From the NCBI GenBank assembly GCA_021741155.1, contig JAIOYP010000004.1, positions 62,001-126,000 of the forward strand: a stretch of DNA of 64,000 nucleotides, written 5' to 3'. The translations under genes and the position numbers were made by a program. The notes below the pieces were generated by a model that saw only the letters and a list, made by a program, of their open reading frames with translations, did no database searches and was not told the origin of the DNA. Shown here in pieces: positions 33,373-42,835 of the stretch. The DNA is from Flavobacteriales bacterium. Its GTDB lineage: Bacteria; Bacteroidota; Bacteroidia; UBA10329. The first letter of the stretch is position 1. Each line of letters starts with the position of its first letter.

Positions 33373-33616
33373 GTTATCCCTACTAGGAACTTGTGCTCTC
33401 TACCAATATCACTTACCAATAAACCAATGCAACCAAAACAGAGTTTAGAATTCCCTCAAGTAACATATTCTCGCAATCTGACGGTTACATCAATCAGAAT
33501 TAGAGATGCTGTATCTATAACCTTCAATCCATTCAAAGGTAGAACCACTAACCGATTCCCTATATTGGCAACCTTTAACAGTTCCTTTTGGAATCTATCA
33601 AACCTCTCTTAGTTCC

Positions 33617-34603
33617 ATGTCCTTTCTAGATTCTATTTCTGCCGAAGCCCAACGGGTAATGACCGAATACGAGATTACCGAACTAATGATTTATGGTGGC
33701 CCCGTGTTTATTGGGTTAATTGTGGTAGAAATCATCTTCAGTCTCAAATACAATCCTGAACTCTATAAGTGGAAAGACCTCGCCACTAGTGGCACTATGG
33801 GCGTAGGAGCAGCAGCATTGGCAGGCGTGGCCAAAGCGTTTTCGCTCATCGTGTTCTCGGTGGTTTACATTCTATTTAACCCAGAAGGAGCTGACGGTGT
33901 GCGTCACAACATCATGGGCGGATGGGCTGCATTTGGCTTAGGCACATGGTACATCTGGCTTATTTGTCAAGTGCTTGATGATTTTAGTTACTACATGGTG
34001 CATCGAGCCAACCACGAAGTGCGTTTTCTGTGGGCAGCGCATATCGTTCATCATTCATCAGACCATTTCAATCTGGGAACCGCAGTGCGCAACGGATGGG
34101 TAACACTTTTCTACAAACCGTTCTTTTATATGTGGATTTGTGCCCTTGGCTTCCACCCTATTATGCTTATGACTTGTTTGAGTATTGAAGCCTTTTGGCA
34201 ATACCAACTGCACGTGCAATGGATGCCACGTTTGGGATTCCTAGAAAAGATATTCAACCTGCACAAGCACCACGAAGTACACCACTCGTCAGACATCGAA
34301 TACCTCGATAAAAATCATGGTGGATTCCTCATCATTTTCGACAAGTTGTTTGGTACATATATGGATAAAGACGATAGCAAAATAATCAAATACGGTGTTT
34401 TGCATCCTCCAACATCTCACAATCCAATCGAAGTTCTTTCGCACGAATACGTACATATTTGGCATGATGTGTTGAATGCCAAAACATGGAAAGGCCGCTT
34501 TATGTATGTGTTTGGCCCTCCGGGATGGAACGAGGATGGAACAGGAAAGACCAGCAAGATGATGCAAGCCGAACTGAAAATGCAACGAAAGAAAGCTGCT
34601 TAA
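33617..34603 (+). CDS. Sterol-desaturase / fatty-acid-hydroxylase family membrane protein
   Basis: A 328-residue integral membrane protein. It has several hydrophobic segments (for example ELMIYGGPVFIGLIVVEIIF, LIVFSVVYILF and FYMWICALGF). The di-iron histidine motifs of this superfamily are present: HRANH (about 130-134), HIVHH, and HKHHEVHH near residue 219. The family oxidises lipids, carotenoids or ether lipids; substrate unknown. No strong neighbour link; the next gene encodes an FMN oxidase in the same direction after about 60 bp. Confidence 0.85.
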   Translation: MSFLDSISAEAQRVMTEYEITELMIYGGPVFIGLIVVEIIFSLKYNPELYKWKDLATSGTMGVGAAALAGVAKAFSLIVFSVVYILFNPEGADGVRHNIMGGWAAFGLGTWYIWLICQVLDDFSYYMVHRANHEVRFLWAAHIVHHSSDHFNLGTAVRNGWVTLFYKPFFYMWICALGFHPIMLMTCLSIEAFWQYQLHVQWMPRLGFLEKIFNLHKHHEVHHSSDIEYLDKNHGGFLIIFDKLFGTYMDKDDSKIIKYGVLHPPTSHNPIEVLSHEYVHIWHDVLNAKTWKGRFMYVFGPPGWNEDGTGKTSKMMQAELKMQRKKAA

Positions 34604-34664
34604 ACTATTTCATAGACTGCGTCCGAAGCAATAAAACCAGATAGAAGTTGACTAAATTTCGGGC

Positions 34665-35816
34665 ATGCCAACACTAAACGAATGCTTCTCCATTGCCGAT
34701 TTGCGCAAGCTTACCATCAAGAAGCTCCCTTCGGTGATGTTCGATTACTTAGAAGGATCGGCCGAAGATGAACTTACAGCCGAATGGAATCGCAATTCCT
34801 TCAGCAAGTATGAATTTGTGCCGCGTGTGTTAAAGGATGTAAGCAAGATTGACCTCTCGGCTACTTTTCAGGGCGTAAAGATTGATTTACCCATCGTTAC
34901 GGCTCCAACAGGAATGACCCGCATGTTCCATTGGGAAGGAGAAAAAGCGGTAGTACGCGCTACGCACAAAGCTGGCACAGCCTATATATTGAGTACTGTT
35001 GCTACAACATCTATTGAAGATGTGGCTAAGGAATCGAAAGGGCCACTTTTCTTTCAGATTTATGCTTGGCACGACCGAAAAATGGTCTACGATTTTATTG
35101 AACGCTGTAAGAAGGAAAACTACGATGGGTTGATGCTTGCAGTTGACCTTGCTTCTCTTGGCAAACGCGAACGCGATTTAAGAAACGGACATGGAAGACC
35201 AACCGTTTTGAGGAAGAACACAGCGCTTTCCGCTTTGAGTAAACCAACATGGCTCTTCAATTTTCTCACCAAACCCAAAATGCGCATGGCCAATATGGTC
35301 GAACACTTGCCGCATGGCGCAGATGCGTTGAAGGTGGTTGACTCGGTCAATCAGCAATTCAGTGCATCGGTTACTTGGGAAGACGCCAAAGAACTCCAAA
35401 AACTATGGGGCGGTAAGTTTATGCTGAAGGGTATTCAATCGGTTGAAGATGCCATTCTTGCTGCCGAAATGGGCGCAACAGGCATCATTCTTTCCAACCA
35501 TGGTGGCCGCCAGTTAGATGGCGCACCCACAGGATTAGACCTCCTACCCGATGTAGTTAAAGCTGTAGGTCCGAACATTGAAGTAATTGTTGATGGTGGC
35601 ATTCAACGTGGCTCGGATGTGATTAAAGCAATTGCACTTGGTGCTAGCAGCGTTCTTATTGGCCGCGCTTACCTCTACGGTTTGGCAGCAGGTGGCGAGG
35701 TTGGCGTAACCCGTACCTACGACATACTACGTGATGAAATGACTCGCGTAATGCAGTTGATTGGTTGCAGTTCTATTTCAGAACTTGGCCCACAACACAT
35801 CAAACGGCATGTATAA
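34665..35816 (+). CDS. FMN-dependent alpha-hydroxy-acid oxidase / dehydrogenase
   Basis: A 383-residue TIM-barrel flavoprotein of the LldD/glycolate-oxidase family. FDYLEGSAEDELT, PTGMTRMFHWEGEKA, VDLASLGKRERDLRNG and the C-terminal SNHGGRQLDGAP (His catalytic base and Arg) are present, as is the FMN phosphate site VDGGIQRGSDVIKA. It oxidises a 2-hydroxy acid such as L-lactate to the keto acid; exact substrate uncertain. It begins 61 bp after the hydroxylase gene. Confidence 0.9.
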   Translation: MPTLNECFSIADLRKLTIKKLPSVMFDYLEGSAEDELTAEWNRNSFSKYEFVPRVLKDVSKIDLSATFQGVKIDLPIVTAPTGMTRMFHWEGEKAVVRATHKAGTAYILSTVATTSIEDVAKESKGPLFFQIYAWHDRKMVYDFIERCKKENYDGLMLAVDLASLGKRERDLRNGHGRPTVLRKNTALSALSKPTWLFNFLTKPKMRMANMVEHLPHGADALKVVDSVNQQFSASVTWEDAKELQKLWGGKFMLKGIQSVEDAILAAEMGATGIILSNHGGRQLDGAPTGLDLLPDVVKAVGPNIEVIVDGGIQRGSDVIKAIALGASSVLIGRAYLYGLAAGGEVGVTRTYDILRDEMTRVMQLIGCSSISELGPQHIKRHV

Positions 35817-35907
35817 CTTATGACATTCTTGCACCTATGGTAGTTTCACATTGGTCTTCATGTTACATTATCCTTAATTTCAGCGTTCTCAAATCACTAA
35901 AAACCCC

Positions 35908-37560
35908 ATGAAAAAAATTTTTACACTCTCAACGCTTCTTGCATTTGGAACACTAACCGCTAATGCCCAATGCGTAGAAGCACCAAAAAACCGAGTCCTA
36001 TTGGTTGGTGACAGCTGGGCTTCGTTCATGAATGCCGATCAAACAATCACAAATGGTTTGAAAATTCTTGGTCATTCGGACAAGAAATTCACTTCCAGCG
36101 TTGTGATTGCGGAGAATGGCGCACAAACAGATGATTTTCTAACCCAAACAAAGCAAGATGCTATTCAGGCACTCATAGATGCCAATCCTAGCATCGATAT
36201 GATTCACCTCAGTATTGGTGGAAATGATGTGATGGGAGATTGGAACATTAACTATACACAGCACCAAACAGATAGCATGCAAGCTTCTGTGGCGACTAGG
36301 TTAGAAGAAGTAATTGAGTTCCTTAAAAGTACACGACCTGGAATACGGGTTTTCTGGGCTGGTTATGCCTATCCTAACTTTGAAGAGGTGATAACTACAT
36401 CAGGAGTTGGAAGCCTTCACCCTTTCTATGGTACTTGGGACGGCATGGGACAACCTACTTTCATACAGATAAACTCGCTTCTAAACGCCTTCTCTGATTC
36501 GGTTGCAGCCTATACTGATGCCGACCCACTAGTTGATTTTGTAAGGGCTCAAGCTATTTTGCAATATACGTATGGACAGTCCACACCTTTGGGAGTAGCT
36601 CCAGGTGGTACCTACCCTGCGTTTTCTCAACCTCTTCCATTAGGAGATCCTTCTTATCCTTCTCCAAAAGAGACCATGAGGTTGTATGCTGGAATCTTTA
36701 CCGATTGTTTTCACCTTACTGCCGCTGCTTATGAGACAATGTTCGTATATCAAGGAGAGCATTTCTATCAGAATTATTTCATGGACGATATGTATGCGCT
36801 GTCTGAAGGCGGAAATATGGACGGGTCAGTATCTTCGGCTGGAGATGTTTCTTCTACCATTATGTTGGGAGAATCGGGAGGTAATGAAGTAGCCGCAGTT
36901 GTTTCTTTCAATACACAACAAATGGCAGACACCACCTTGGCTGGTGCAAGTATTTTTCTGCGAAGAGAGAGCATTACAGGTACAAATCCAATTGCCGCTA
37001 ACGATGTTGTAGTAACCATGGTTAATGGAACACTGGGAACAACAGCCGAAGTTGAAGCGGTTGATTATGTTGATACTGGCGATGCATCTGGCGAGCCATG
37101 TAAGCACGGTTCTTTCAACAATAACGCGAAGGATGGTCACTGGTTACGTCTTGACCTTACAGCAGAAATGCTTGCCAACATCAGTGCCTCAGAACACATT
37201 CAGTTCATGATTTCTGTTCCAGGATTTACAGGTGGATCTATCACATTCAACGATGCATCTGATCCGTCAAAAGCACCTAAATTGAACTTGAAGTATGGCG
37301 AAGAACCATCTTCAGTTACTGAAATTCGCGCAGCAAAAGAATTGCCAGTTTATCCTATCCCAACTGTTGGACCACTTACGGTTGATGTAGCTACGAATTC
37401 GGTTCTATCTATTGATGTTATCAACGTGTTGGGTGCTGTGGTTTTAAGACCAATAGTTAGCAACAACAAAATTGACATCTCTTCTTTGCCAAATGGTTCT
37501 TACATCCTAAAAATCACAACAAAAGAAGGCGTTAGTGCAAAACGCATTATCAAGCGTTAA
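35908..37560 (+). CDS. Secreted SGNH/GDSL-type hydrolase with T9SS sorting domain
   Basis: A 550-residue secreted protein. A signal peptide (TLSTLLAFGTLTANAQ) is followed by an SGNH-like hydrolase domain: VLLVGDSWASF carries the GDS nucleophile motif, SIGGNDVMGDW the GxND motif, and DCFHLTAAAYE the DxxH-type motif near residue 275. A beta-rich middle domain precedes the C-terminal T9SS sorting domain (PVYPIPTVGPLTVDV, ending GVSAKRIIKR). It probably deacylates or deacetylates a surface or environmental polymer. A terminator follows. Confidence 0.85.
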   Translation: MKKIFTLSTLLAFGTLTANAQCVEAPKNRVLLVGDSWASFMNADQTITNGLKILGHSDKKFTSSVVIAENGAQTDDFLTQTKQDAIQALIDANPSIDMIHLSIGGNDVMGDWNINYTQHQTDSMQASVATRLEEVIEFLKSTRPGIRVFWAGYAYPNFEEVITTSGVGSLHPFYGTWDGMGQPTFIQINSLLNAFSDSVAAYTDADPLVDFVRAQAILQYTYGQSTPLGVAPGGTYPAFSQPLPLGDPSYPSPKETMRLYAGIFTDCFHLTAAAYETMFVYQGEHFYQNYFMDDMYALSEGGNMDGSVSSAGDVSSTIMLGESGGNEVAAVVSFNTQQMADTTLAGASIFLRRESITGTNPIAANDVVVTMVNGTLGTTAEVEAVDYVDTGDASGEPCKHGSFNNNAKDGHWLRLDLTAEMLANISASEHIQFMISVPGFTGGSITFNDASDPSKAPKLNLKYGEEPSSVTEIRAAKELPVYPIPTVGPLTVDVATNSVLSIDVINVLGAVVLRPIVSNNKIDISSLPNGSYILKITTKEGVSAKRIIKR

Positions 37561-37580
37561 GCATTTAAACTTTTGAGTTC

Positions 37581-37617
37581 AAAAAAGCCCAGTCAGAAGA
37601 TTCTGACTGGGCTTTTT
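37581..37617. terminator. Bidirectional terminator between the hydrolase and marR
   Basis: AAAAAAGCCCAGTCAGAA and its complementary TTCTGACTGGGCTTTTT arm form a long perfect stem with A/T runs at both ends. It serves the convergent genes on both sides. Confidence 0.9.
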
Positions 37618-37637
37618 AATTGTTGATTAACTGATTT

Positions 37638-38108
37638 TTACGAGTTTTCGTACGAGGCCATTTTCTCCTTGAATTCTTCAATGGCATCTGGAATATGGCT
37701 TGCCACCTCAAAAAAGGCTGACAATTTCTTCTCATCAATTTGCTTAACGATGGCACGCTCCAAACGGTAAACAGCCTTTAGAGCCACTTCGCGCTTTTCT
37801 TTTCCTTTTGGGGTGAGGCATACGTAAGACAAGCGTTTGTCTGCTCGATCCTTGTTTCGCAGTATAAATCCGTCTTCTTCCATTGATTTGAGAATGCGGC
37901 TTAAACTGTTTGGCTCCATGCCCAAACGTGGGGCAATTTTGGTTACTGGAGTTCCTTCTTCATCATTGATGGCAAGAAGAATGAAAGCCATGCTTACAGA
38001 AGCACCGTGCTCAACTGCCATTTCGTTGTAAAGTTTGGAAATCTGAAACCAAGAAGACCTCAACTGATAAATGACCAGCTGATCCGCTAATCGTAGAAAT
38101 TCATCCAT
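37638..38108 (-). CDS. MarR-family transcriptional regulator
   Basis: A 156-residue winged-helix regulator. The recognition region (TPVTKIAPRLGMEPNSLSRI) and wing (LRNKDRADKRLSYVCLTPKGKE) fit the MarR fold; RADKR is the typical wing sequence. MarR proteins form dimers and usually repress nearby genes until a ligand binds. It has no clear target: the divergent gene on its left side encodes a lipoprotein 91 bp away. Regulation of that lipoprotein is possible. Confidence 0.88.
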   Translation of the reverse strand: MDEFLRLADQLVIYQLRSSWFQISKLYNEMAVEHGASVSMAFILLAINDEEGTPVTKIAPRLGMEPNSLSRILKSMEEDGFILRNKDRADKRLSYVCLTPKGKEKREVALKAVYRLERAIVKQIDEKKLSAFFEVASHIPDAIEEFKEKMASYENS

Positions 38109-38199
38109 GCGCTAAATATAGGGTTGCAAGATAGCATGAATAGAATGTTTGATTTGACATTGATCAATTGGGTGGAAGAAAATGCCATAACTTGCGGCC

Positions 38200-38703
38200 A
38201 TGATAAAGAAAACCTCGTTAGTCGTCCTCACTTTCGGAATGCTTATTCTCTTGTGGGGTTGCCCTTACAAATCGCAGGTAGCCTTAGGGCCTGCCGTAGA
38301 GAAGATTCAGTCTCAATACATTGGCTCGTGGGTGTCTGAAACAGATGTGGTTAGCGCAAATCCATCCTACTACGTTATAGCTAAGTATGATTCTGTTCGG
38401 TATTCCATTGAGCATTCTCAATACAATGATGAGGAAAAGAGTTACAGCACGAAGAGCTATGTGGCTCACACTACATCCATAGATGGTTTTGTTTTCATGC
38501 ATTTGCTAGAATCTGGTACCGAGGAATTTCTCTTGCACCGATTGGTTCTTACTCCTTCAGGAATGACCCTTTTCGAAGTTACCGACAATATTGATGAGCA
38601 ATTCGACTCATCAGAGAAGATGAAAGAATTTTTCAAGCAAAACATGCGCCTGAGCTTCTTCTACAACCGAGACGAAGTTGTGTTGGTTAGAAAGCCGAAG
38701 TAA
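38200..38703 (+). CDS. Hypothetical lipoprotein
   Basis: A 167-residue lipoprotein with lipobox LLWGC (Cys at about residue 21), preceded by a hydrophobic signal TSLVVLTFGMLIL. The remainder is a beta-rich small domain with many charged residues (YIGSWVSETDVV, YSIEHSQYNDEEKS, LRLSFFYNRDEVVLV). No family is recognised. The 3' end overlaps the convergent esterase by 17 bp. The divergent MarR gene may control it. Confidence 0.6.
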   Translation: MIKKTSLVVLTFGMLILLWGCPYKSQVALGPAVEKIQSQYIGSWVSETDVVSANPSYYVIAKYDSVRYSIEHSQYNDEEKSYSTKSYVAHTTSIDGFVFMHLLESGTEEFLLHRLVLTPSGMTLFEVTDNIDEQFDSSEKMKEFFKQNMRLSFFYNRDEVVLVRKPK

Positions 38704-40342
38704 GCTTCTTTTCTGAACCGATTAAGTTCCTATCGGCATCAAAGTATTGAATAAACAGCAACTGAGCCGCTGACCATTTTTGAGCTGAAAATTCGCTCGG
38801 ATTACCGATTTCGACAATCAATCTTCCCATGGCATCAAACACCTTGATGGTGGCAACGCCCGTAAGCGCATGAAATTGTTCTTGAATACCAACCGCTACT
38901 AATGGCTCCGAAAGCGTGCTGCAGCCTTCGGCATTCGTTGCTTCTACTGAATAATGGCCAAACGAAGTAGGAATTAACTGCGATTGGTTCTCGCCTTGCA
39001 ACAACTGCCCATCTACATACCATTGGTAGTGAGGATAATTACCTGAGGCTTCTAGCAAACCGTTGGTGTTGGTTATGCTTACGATTGGTGATGGATTCAC
39101 TTCTACCTCCATCGTGGTTGGAAAAGAAAAAGCTTCTAAATGATTGAAAACAACTGCCTCCACATCATAAATTCCTTGGTTGTTCCACACAACACCAAGG
39201 CTAGATGAATCTGCGCTTGACCACACAATGTCTCCCAATTCAACATTCCAGCAGCCTCTCCCTCCTAGTGGAAAGTTGGTTATCTGAATAAAGACGGTAT
39301 CTGATTGGCATGCTGGAGAAGAAACCAGCAACTGTGGTTGTGCCGGACGAATGTTCTCATATAAAAAGGAGATGATGCTATCTGTAATCGGATTCCAGTA
39401 TTCAGTTGGGCCGCCCACCATCACGTTATTCACGTTCAAACCCCAAATGTTATGTCCGGTTGGAAACGTATTTAACTCGGCATTTCCTCCTAAATGATTG
39501 ACACGAGCTGCAATGTTTTTAGAACCGAACACTTCTGGCATCAAGAACAGAGCGGTAAATGGGAAGCCATAATCGTAAGGAACAATGAGGTCGTCTGTAC
39601 CATGGAAGAGCGTCATGGGAACAATCTCATCCTGCTGAATATAACTCGTATCCATAAGCGCACCCCAGAGATTGATAATGCCACGCACATTGGTTGTGTG
39701 CTGATACCCATTTCCAGCACAGTTTACGCATCCTAAATCGGGGTCTGCACCAAAGATTCCAGATTGAAATGTAGAAGCAGGCCGTTCATTATCATCTAAG
39801 AAAACGGCATGCATGGCAGAGAATCCGCCAGCACTTACGCCACCCACAAAAACGTAATTGGTATCGATACCGTATGTGCCCGAAAACTCCTTCAAATAAC
39901 GAATGGCCGAACTGTAATCCTGTGCTGCACGATAAATGGCACGAACGGCACTTGAACTGCTCGCCACATTCATATTCATTCTGTAATTAATGCAGGCCGT
40001 TACATAGCCTTTCTTAGCCAAACTATCGCAGGTTGCCCAAACATCCTCATCATCCTTAGTACCGAAAAGGTAGCCGCCTCCATAAGCCAAAATTACCAAT
40101 GGTCGCTTTTCCAATACATCACCTACAGGAAAGAAAATATCCATGGTCATGGCTTGGTTTACCGTGACATTCTCGGCTACATAAACAGCTGTAAGTGCTG
40201 GCGAATTTCCATACACAACGTCCTGTGAAACAGAAGATTGGAATATATTACTTAAATATCGTTCTGAAGTGCAGTTCTGTGCGAATATGTTGATGGAAAT
40301 CAAAGTAAACACCGCAGATATGAAAGTTTGTGCTCGTAACAT
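38687..40342 (-). CDS. Secreted alpha/beta-hydrolase (esterase) with a C-terminal sorting-like domain
   Basis: A 551-residue secreted enzyme. After a signal peptide (FISAVFTLISINIFA), the N-terminal about 300 residues are an alpha/beta-hydrolase with ILAYGGGYLFG (oxyanion hole), the nucleophile elbow GGVSAGGFS and a C-terminal FPTGHNIWG His region. Two beta-sandwich-like regions follow (PLGGRGCWNVEL and HYQWYVDGQLLQGENQSQL, a PKD/Ig-type unit). The last 60 residues (VFDAMGRLIVEIGNPSEFS) resemble a T9SS sorting domain, but lack the usual strong PNP start. The substrate could be a short-chain or feruloyl-type ester. Confidence 0.8.
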   Translation of the reverse strand: MLRAQTFISAVFTLISINIFAQNCTSERYLSNIFQSSVSQDVVYGNSPALTAVYVAENVTVNQAMTMDIFFPVGDVLEKRPLVILAYGGGYLFGTKDDEDVWATCDSLAKKGYVTACINYRMNMNVASSSSAVRAIYRAAQDYSSAIRYLKEFSGTYGIDTNYVFVGGVSAGGFSAMHAVFLDDNERPASTFQSGIFGADPDLGCVNCAGNGYQHTTNVRGIINLWGALMDTSYIQQDEIVPMTLFHGTDDLIVPYDYGFPFTALFLMPEVFGSKNIAARVNHLGGNAELNTFPTGHNIWGLNVNNVMVGGPTEYWNPITDSIISFLYENIRPAQPQLLVSSPACQSDTVFIQITNFPLGGRGCWNVELGDIVWSSADSSSLGVVWNNQGIYDVEAVVFNHLEAFSFPTTMEVEVNPSPIVSITNTNGLLEASGNYPHYQWYVDGQLLQGENQSQLIPTSFGHYSVEATNAEGCSTLSEPLVAVGIQEQFHALTGVATIKVFDAMGRLIVEIGNPSEFSAQKWSAAQLLFIQYFDADRNLIGSEKKLTSAF

Positions 40343-40382
40343 GGGATTGCTTCAGTCGTTCCTCCTTCGCAATGACGCGATT

Positions 40383-41237
40383 CTAATTTTTTAGTGCTGC
40401 CAAGATGTCCTCTGGCCTCGTTCTTAGTCTGTAATTGGTTGTAAGGTCGGAAAAAATCACTTTCCCATTCTCATCTAAAACAAAGGTGGTTGGTTTGGGC
40501 ACATCGTTCTCGTATCCGAGCACCTGAAAACCAGCTGGCAGGCCGTTCTCTTGTAAAATTCCCAAGGTTTTTGCGGCACTGTTGTTTACATCAACGAAGA
40601 AATCGAAATCCATTCCTACTCGTTTAGCGTGGTTGCGACTTTTATCATGCGACTGCGGACTGATGAGCGTAATCTTCACGCCTAATTCCTTGAATTTAGT
40701 TTCAAAATCAGTCAGTTCTTTTACTTGGGCTGTGCAAATAGGGCACCAATTGCCACGATAGAAAAGCACCAACCGCTTTTGGCCTTTCCAATCATTCGAA
40801 CTCAATTTTTTGCCATCGTAATCTTCCAATTCAATCGTTGGCAATTGTTTTCCTTCCTTGATTCGGTCCTTGCTTCTATCTCCAAGCTCTGAATACCATA
40901 CCACATACGCTGCCCAACCAGATAAACAAATCATACCTAGAATAGGCCCGATAGAGGCTATTTGTTGGTCATAACTCTGAAATATGGCATACATAGTTGT
41001 TCCGAAAATGGACATACTGAAGCCCATCAATCCGGGCGATGTTCTTGGAACGCGCACTAAATACAATCGTGCGAAATACAACACGATGGTGGCAGCAGAA
41101 ACGGTTACACTAAGCCAAATACTGCGATTAGCACCTTGCGTTATGGCAATTATTCCAATAACTGAAACAATAACCGCGTACGTGACCAACGCGGTAAGAA
41201 AGATGGATTTGAGTTTGTTTTCGAGGGATTCGCTCAT
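40383..41237 (-). CDS. Membrane-anchored AhpC/TSA-type redoxin
   Basis: A 284-residue protein. The N-terminal half has four hydrophobic segments (SIFLTALVTYAVIVSVIGII, WLSVTVSAATIVLYFARLYL, GLMGFSMSIFGTTMYAIF, IGPILGMICLSGWAAYVVW). The C-terminal half is a thioredoxin/peroxiredoxin domain with FYRGNWCPICTAQVKEL, a WCxxC site typical of bacterial redoxins. The redox domain probably faces the periplasm or cytoplasm depending on topology; I cannot decide. It may reduce peroxides or act in thiol repair. Neighbours give no functional link. Confidence 0.8.
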   Translation of the reverse strand: MSESLENKLKSIFLTALVTYAVIVSVIGIIAITQGANRSIWLSVTVSAATIVLYFARLYLVRVPRTSPGLMGFSMSIFGTTMYAIFQSYDQQIASIGPILGMICLSGWAAYVVWYSELGDRSKDRIKEGKQLPTIELEDYDGKKLSSNDWKGQKRLVLFYRGNWCPICTAQVKELTDFETKFKELGVKITLISPQSHDKSRNHAKRVGMDFDFFVDVNNSAAKTLGILQENGLPAGFQVLGYENDVPKPTTFVLDENGKVIFSDLTTNYRLRTRPEDILAALKN

Positions 41238-41346
41238 GGGATAAAGGTAGCTGATTGGTCGCTATGCTCCTGATTATTGCACAGAGACGAATGCTCCTGA
41301 TTTTCAAAAAGAATGCACAAAGATGCCCAGAGACCGTTTGTCACTC

Positions 41347-42678
41347 CTAATCAACCGCCACCCTCAGCACCGAACTGCCAACGCGTACGAGATAAAATCC
41401 AGCGCTCCATTCGGAAGTACGCACAGACAGCGAGTTACTCATGCTGCTCTCATACACCAACTTCCCAAAAAGGTCATACACAAGCACCGCTTGTTGTGCT
41501 GCTTGGTTGTCTTCAATTGAGAGATAGAAAGCATCAGAACATGGATTTGGGAATACACGCAACGCCACATCGTTGCTTGCAGACACTACGCTTGTAGGCG
41601 AAGCAGAAGCCACTTTTCGGATGGCATGATTACCATAATCGCCAATCACTACATTATTGTTATTGTCTAACGTAATTGCCGAAGGATTGGCAAACTGAGC
41701 CAACAGCGCAGGGCCATTATTACCACTATACCCAGGTACAAAACCACCAACACCAGCAAAGGCAGAGATGATACCAGATGCATCTATTTTCCTAATCATA
41801 TTATGAGCCGATTCGCATACGTAGATAACTCCAGCGGCATCTACCACCAAACCATACGGATATAAAAGTTGTGCGTTGATGGCTGGTCCGCCATCTCCCG
41901 AACTACCAAAATTTCCTGTTCCAGCAACGGTTGTAAGTATACCCGAAGTATTGATTTTTCTAATTCTAAATCCTCCAAATTCGCTAAAGAATAAATTGCC
42001 ATTGGCATCCATAAAAACAGCTGCCGGAGAATTTACCATTGAAGTAGCAGCTACAACGCCTTCACCGCCATAGCCCGGATTTCCAGAACCATCGCCCGCC
42101 ACGGTAGTAATAATTCCTGCACCATCTATTTTTCGGATGTTGTGATAGGTTTGATTAGCCAGATAAACATTGCCAAGAGGGTCTAAGCAAATGCCGCTTA
42201 CAAAACCAAGCTCGGCATTAATGGCCAAACCACCATCGCCACTATATCCTTCATCTCCATTTCCTGCAATGGTATTGATGTTGCCAAGAGCATCAACTTT
42301 TCTAATTCTAAAGTTGTCTGCATCGCTGAGATAAATATTACCAGCATTATCCACCGCAACTGCTGCCACTCTATTCATTTGAGCGTTTGTGGCTATGCCT
42401 CCATCGCCACTAAAACCCATTACTCCAGTTCCTGCAACGGTAGATATGTATCCATTGGCGTCTATTTTACGCACCACATGGTTGTAATCTTCGGCTATGA
42501 ACAAGTTGCCTGATTGATCATAAGCAATCTGATTCGGATTCCTTAAAAGTGCGTTAACGGCAAGACCACCATCTCCCGCATATCCTTCTGTTCCATTACC
42601 CGCTATCGTTGTAATGGTTTGAGCCTGAACCGTAAGAGAATACACCAATATCAGTGCGATAAAAAACAGCTTGTTCAT
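41347..42678 (-). CDS. Secreted NHL-repeat beta-propeller protein with T9SS sorting domain
   Basis: A 443-residue protein with a signal peptide (KLFFIALILVYSLTVQAQ). About six NHL-type repeats follow, with the recurring pattern IRKIDASGIISTVAG, GDGGPAINAQL and VDNAGNIYLSD. The C-terminal about 75 residues form a T9SS sorting domain (ALRVFPNPCSDAFYLSI, ending GSSVLRVAVD). Six NHL blades make a closed propeller that can bind protein or carbohydrate. It should be secreted and attached to the surface. Confidence 0.88.
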   Translation of the reverse strand: MNKLFFIALILVYSLTVQAQTITTIAGNGTEGYAGDGGLAVNALLRNPNQIAYDQSGNLFIAEDYNHVVRKIDANGYISTVAGTGVMGFSGDGGIATNAQMNRVAAVAVDNAGNIYLSDADNFRIRKVDALGNINTIAGNGDEGYSGDGGLAINAELGFVSGICLDPLGNVYLANQTYHNIRKIDGAGIITTVAGDGSGNPGYGGEGVVAATSMVNSPAAVFMDANGNLFFSEFGGFRIRKINTSGILTTVAGTGNFGSSGDGGPAINAQLLYPYGLVVDAAGVIYVCESAHNMIRKIDASGIISAFAGVGGFVPGYSGNNGPALLAQFANPSAITLDNNNNVVIGDYGNHAIRKVASASPTSVVSASNDVALRVFPNPCSDAFYLSIEDNQAAQQAVLVYDLFGKLVYESSMSNSLSVRTSEWSAGFYLVRVGSSVLRVAVD

Positions 42679-42782
42679 AGTCTAAAGAGCCTTAATAGTG
42701 TATTGAATTATACCCTATTTAATTGCTCAAAAGTATTCATTTTCAAAGGTGAAAATCCAATAGAAAGGTGCTTCTCAAAACC

Positions 42783-42812
42783 AAAAAAGCCCAACCGAAT
42801 TAGTTGGGCTTT
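42783..42812. terminator. Terminator between two convergent/adjacent surface genes
   Basis: AAAAAGCCCAACC and GGTTGGGC-type arms (AAAGCCCAACC and AGTTGGGCTTT) form a stem with A and T runs. On the minus strand TTTTTTGG follows, so it ends transcription of the Tyr-rich protein gene. Confidence 0.75.
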
Positions 42813-42835
42813 CTTGTTTGTTTCCGCAGCAATTA

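Noticed and set aside
33391-33612. A 73-codon frame between the DUF4249 gene and the hydroxylase
   Set aside because: No motif or start context, and composition is typical of non-coding DNA.
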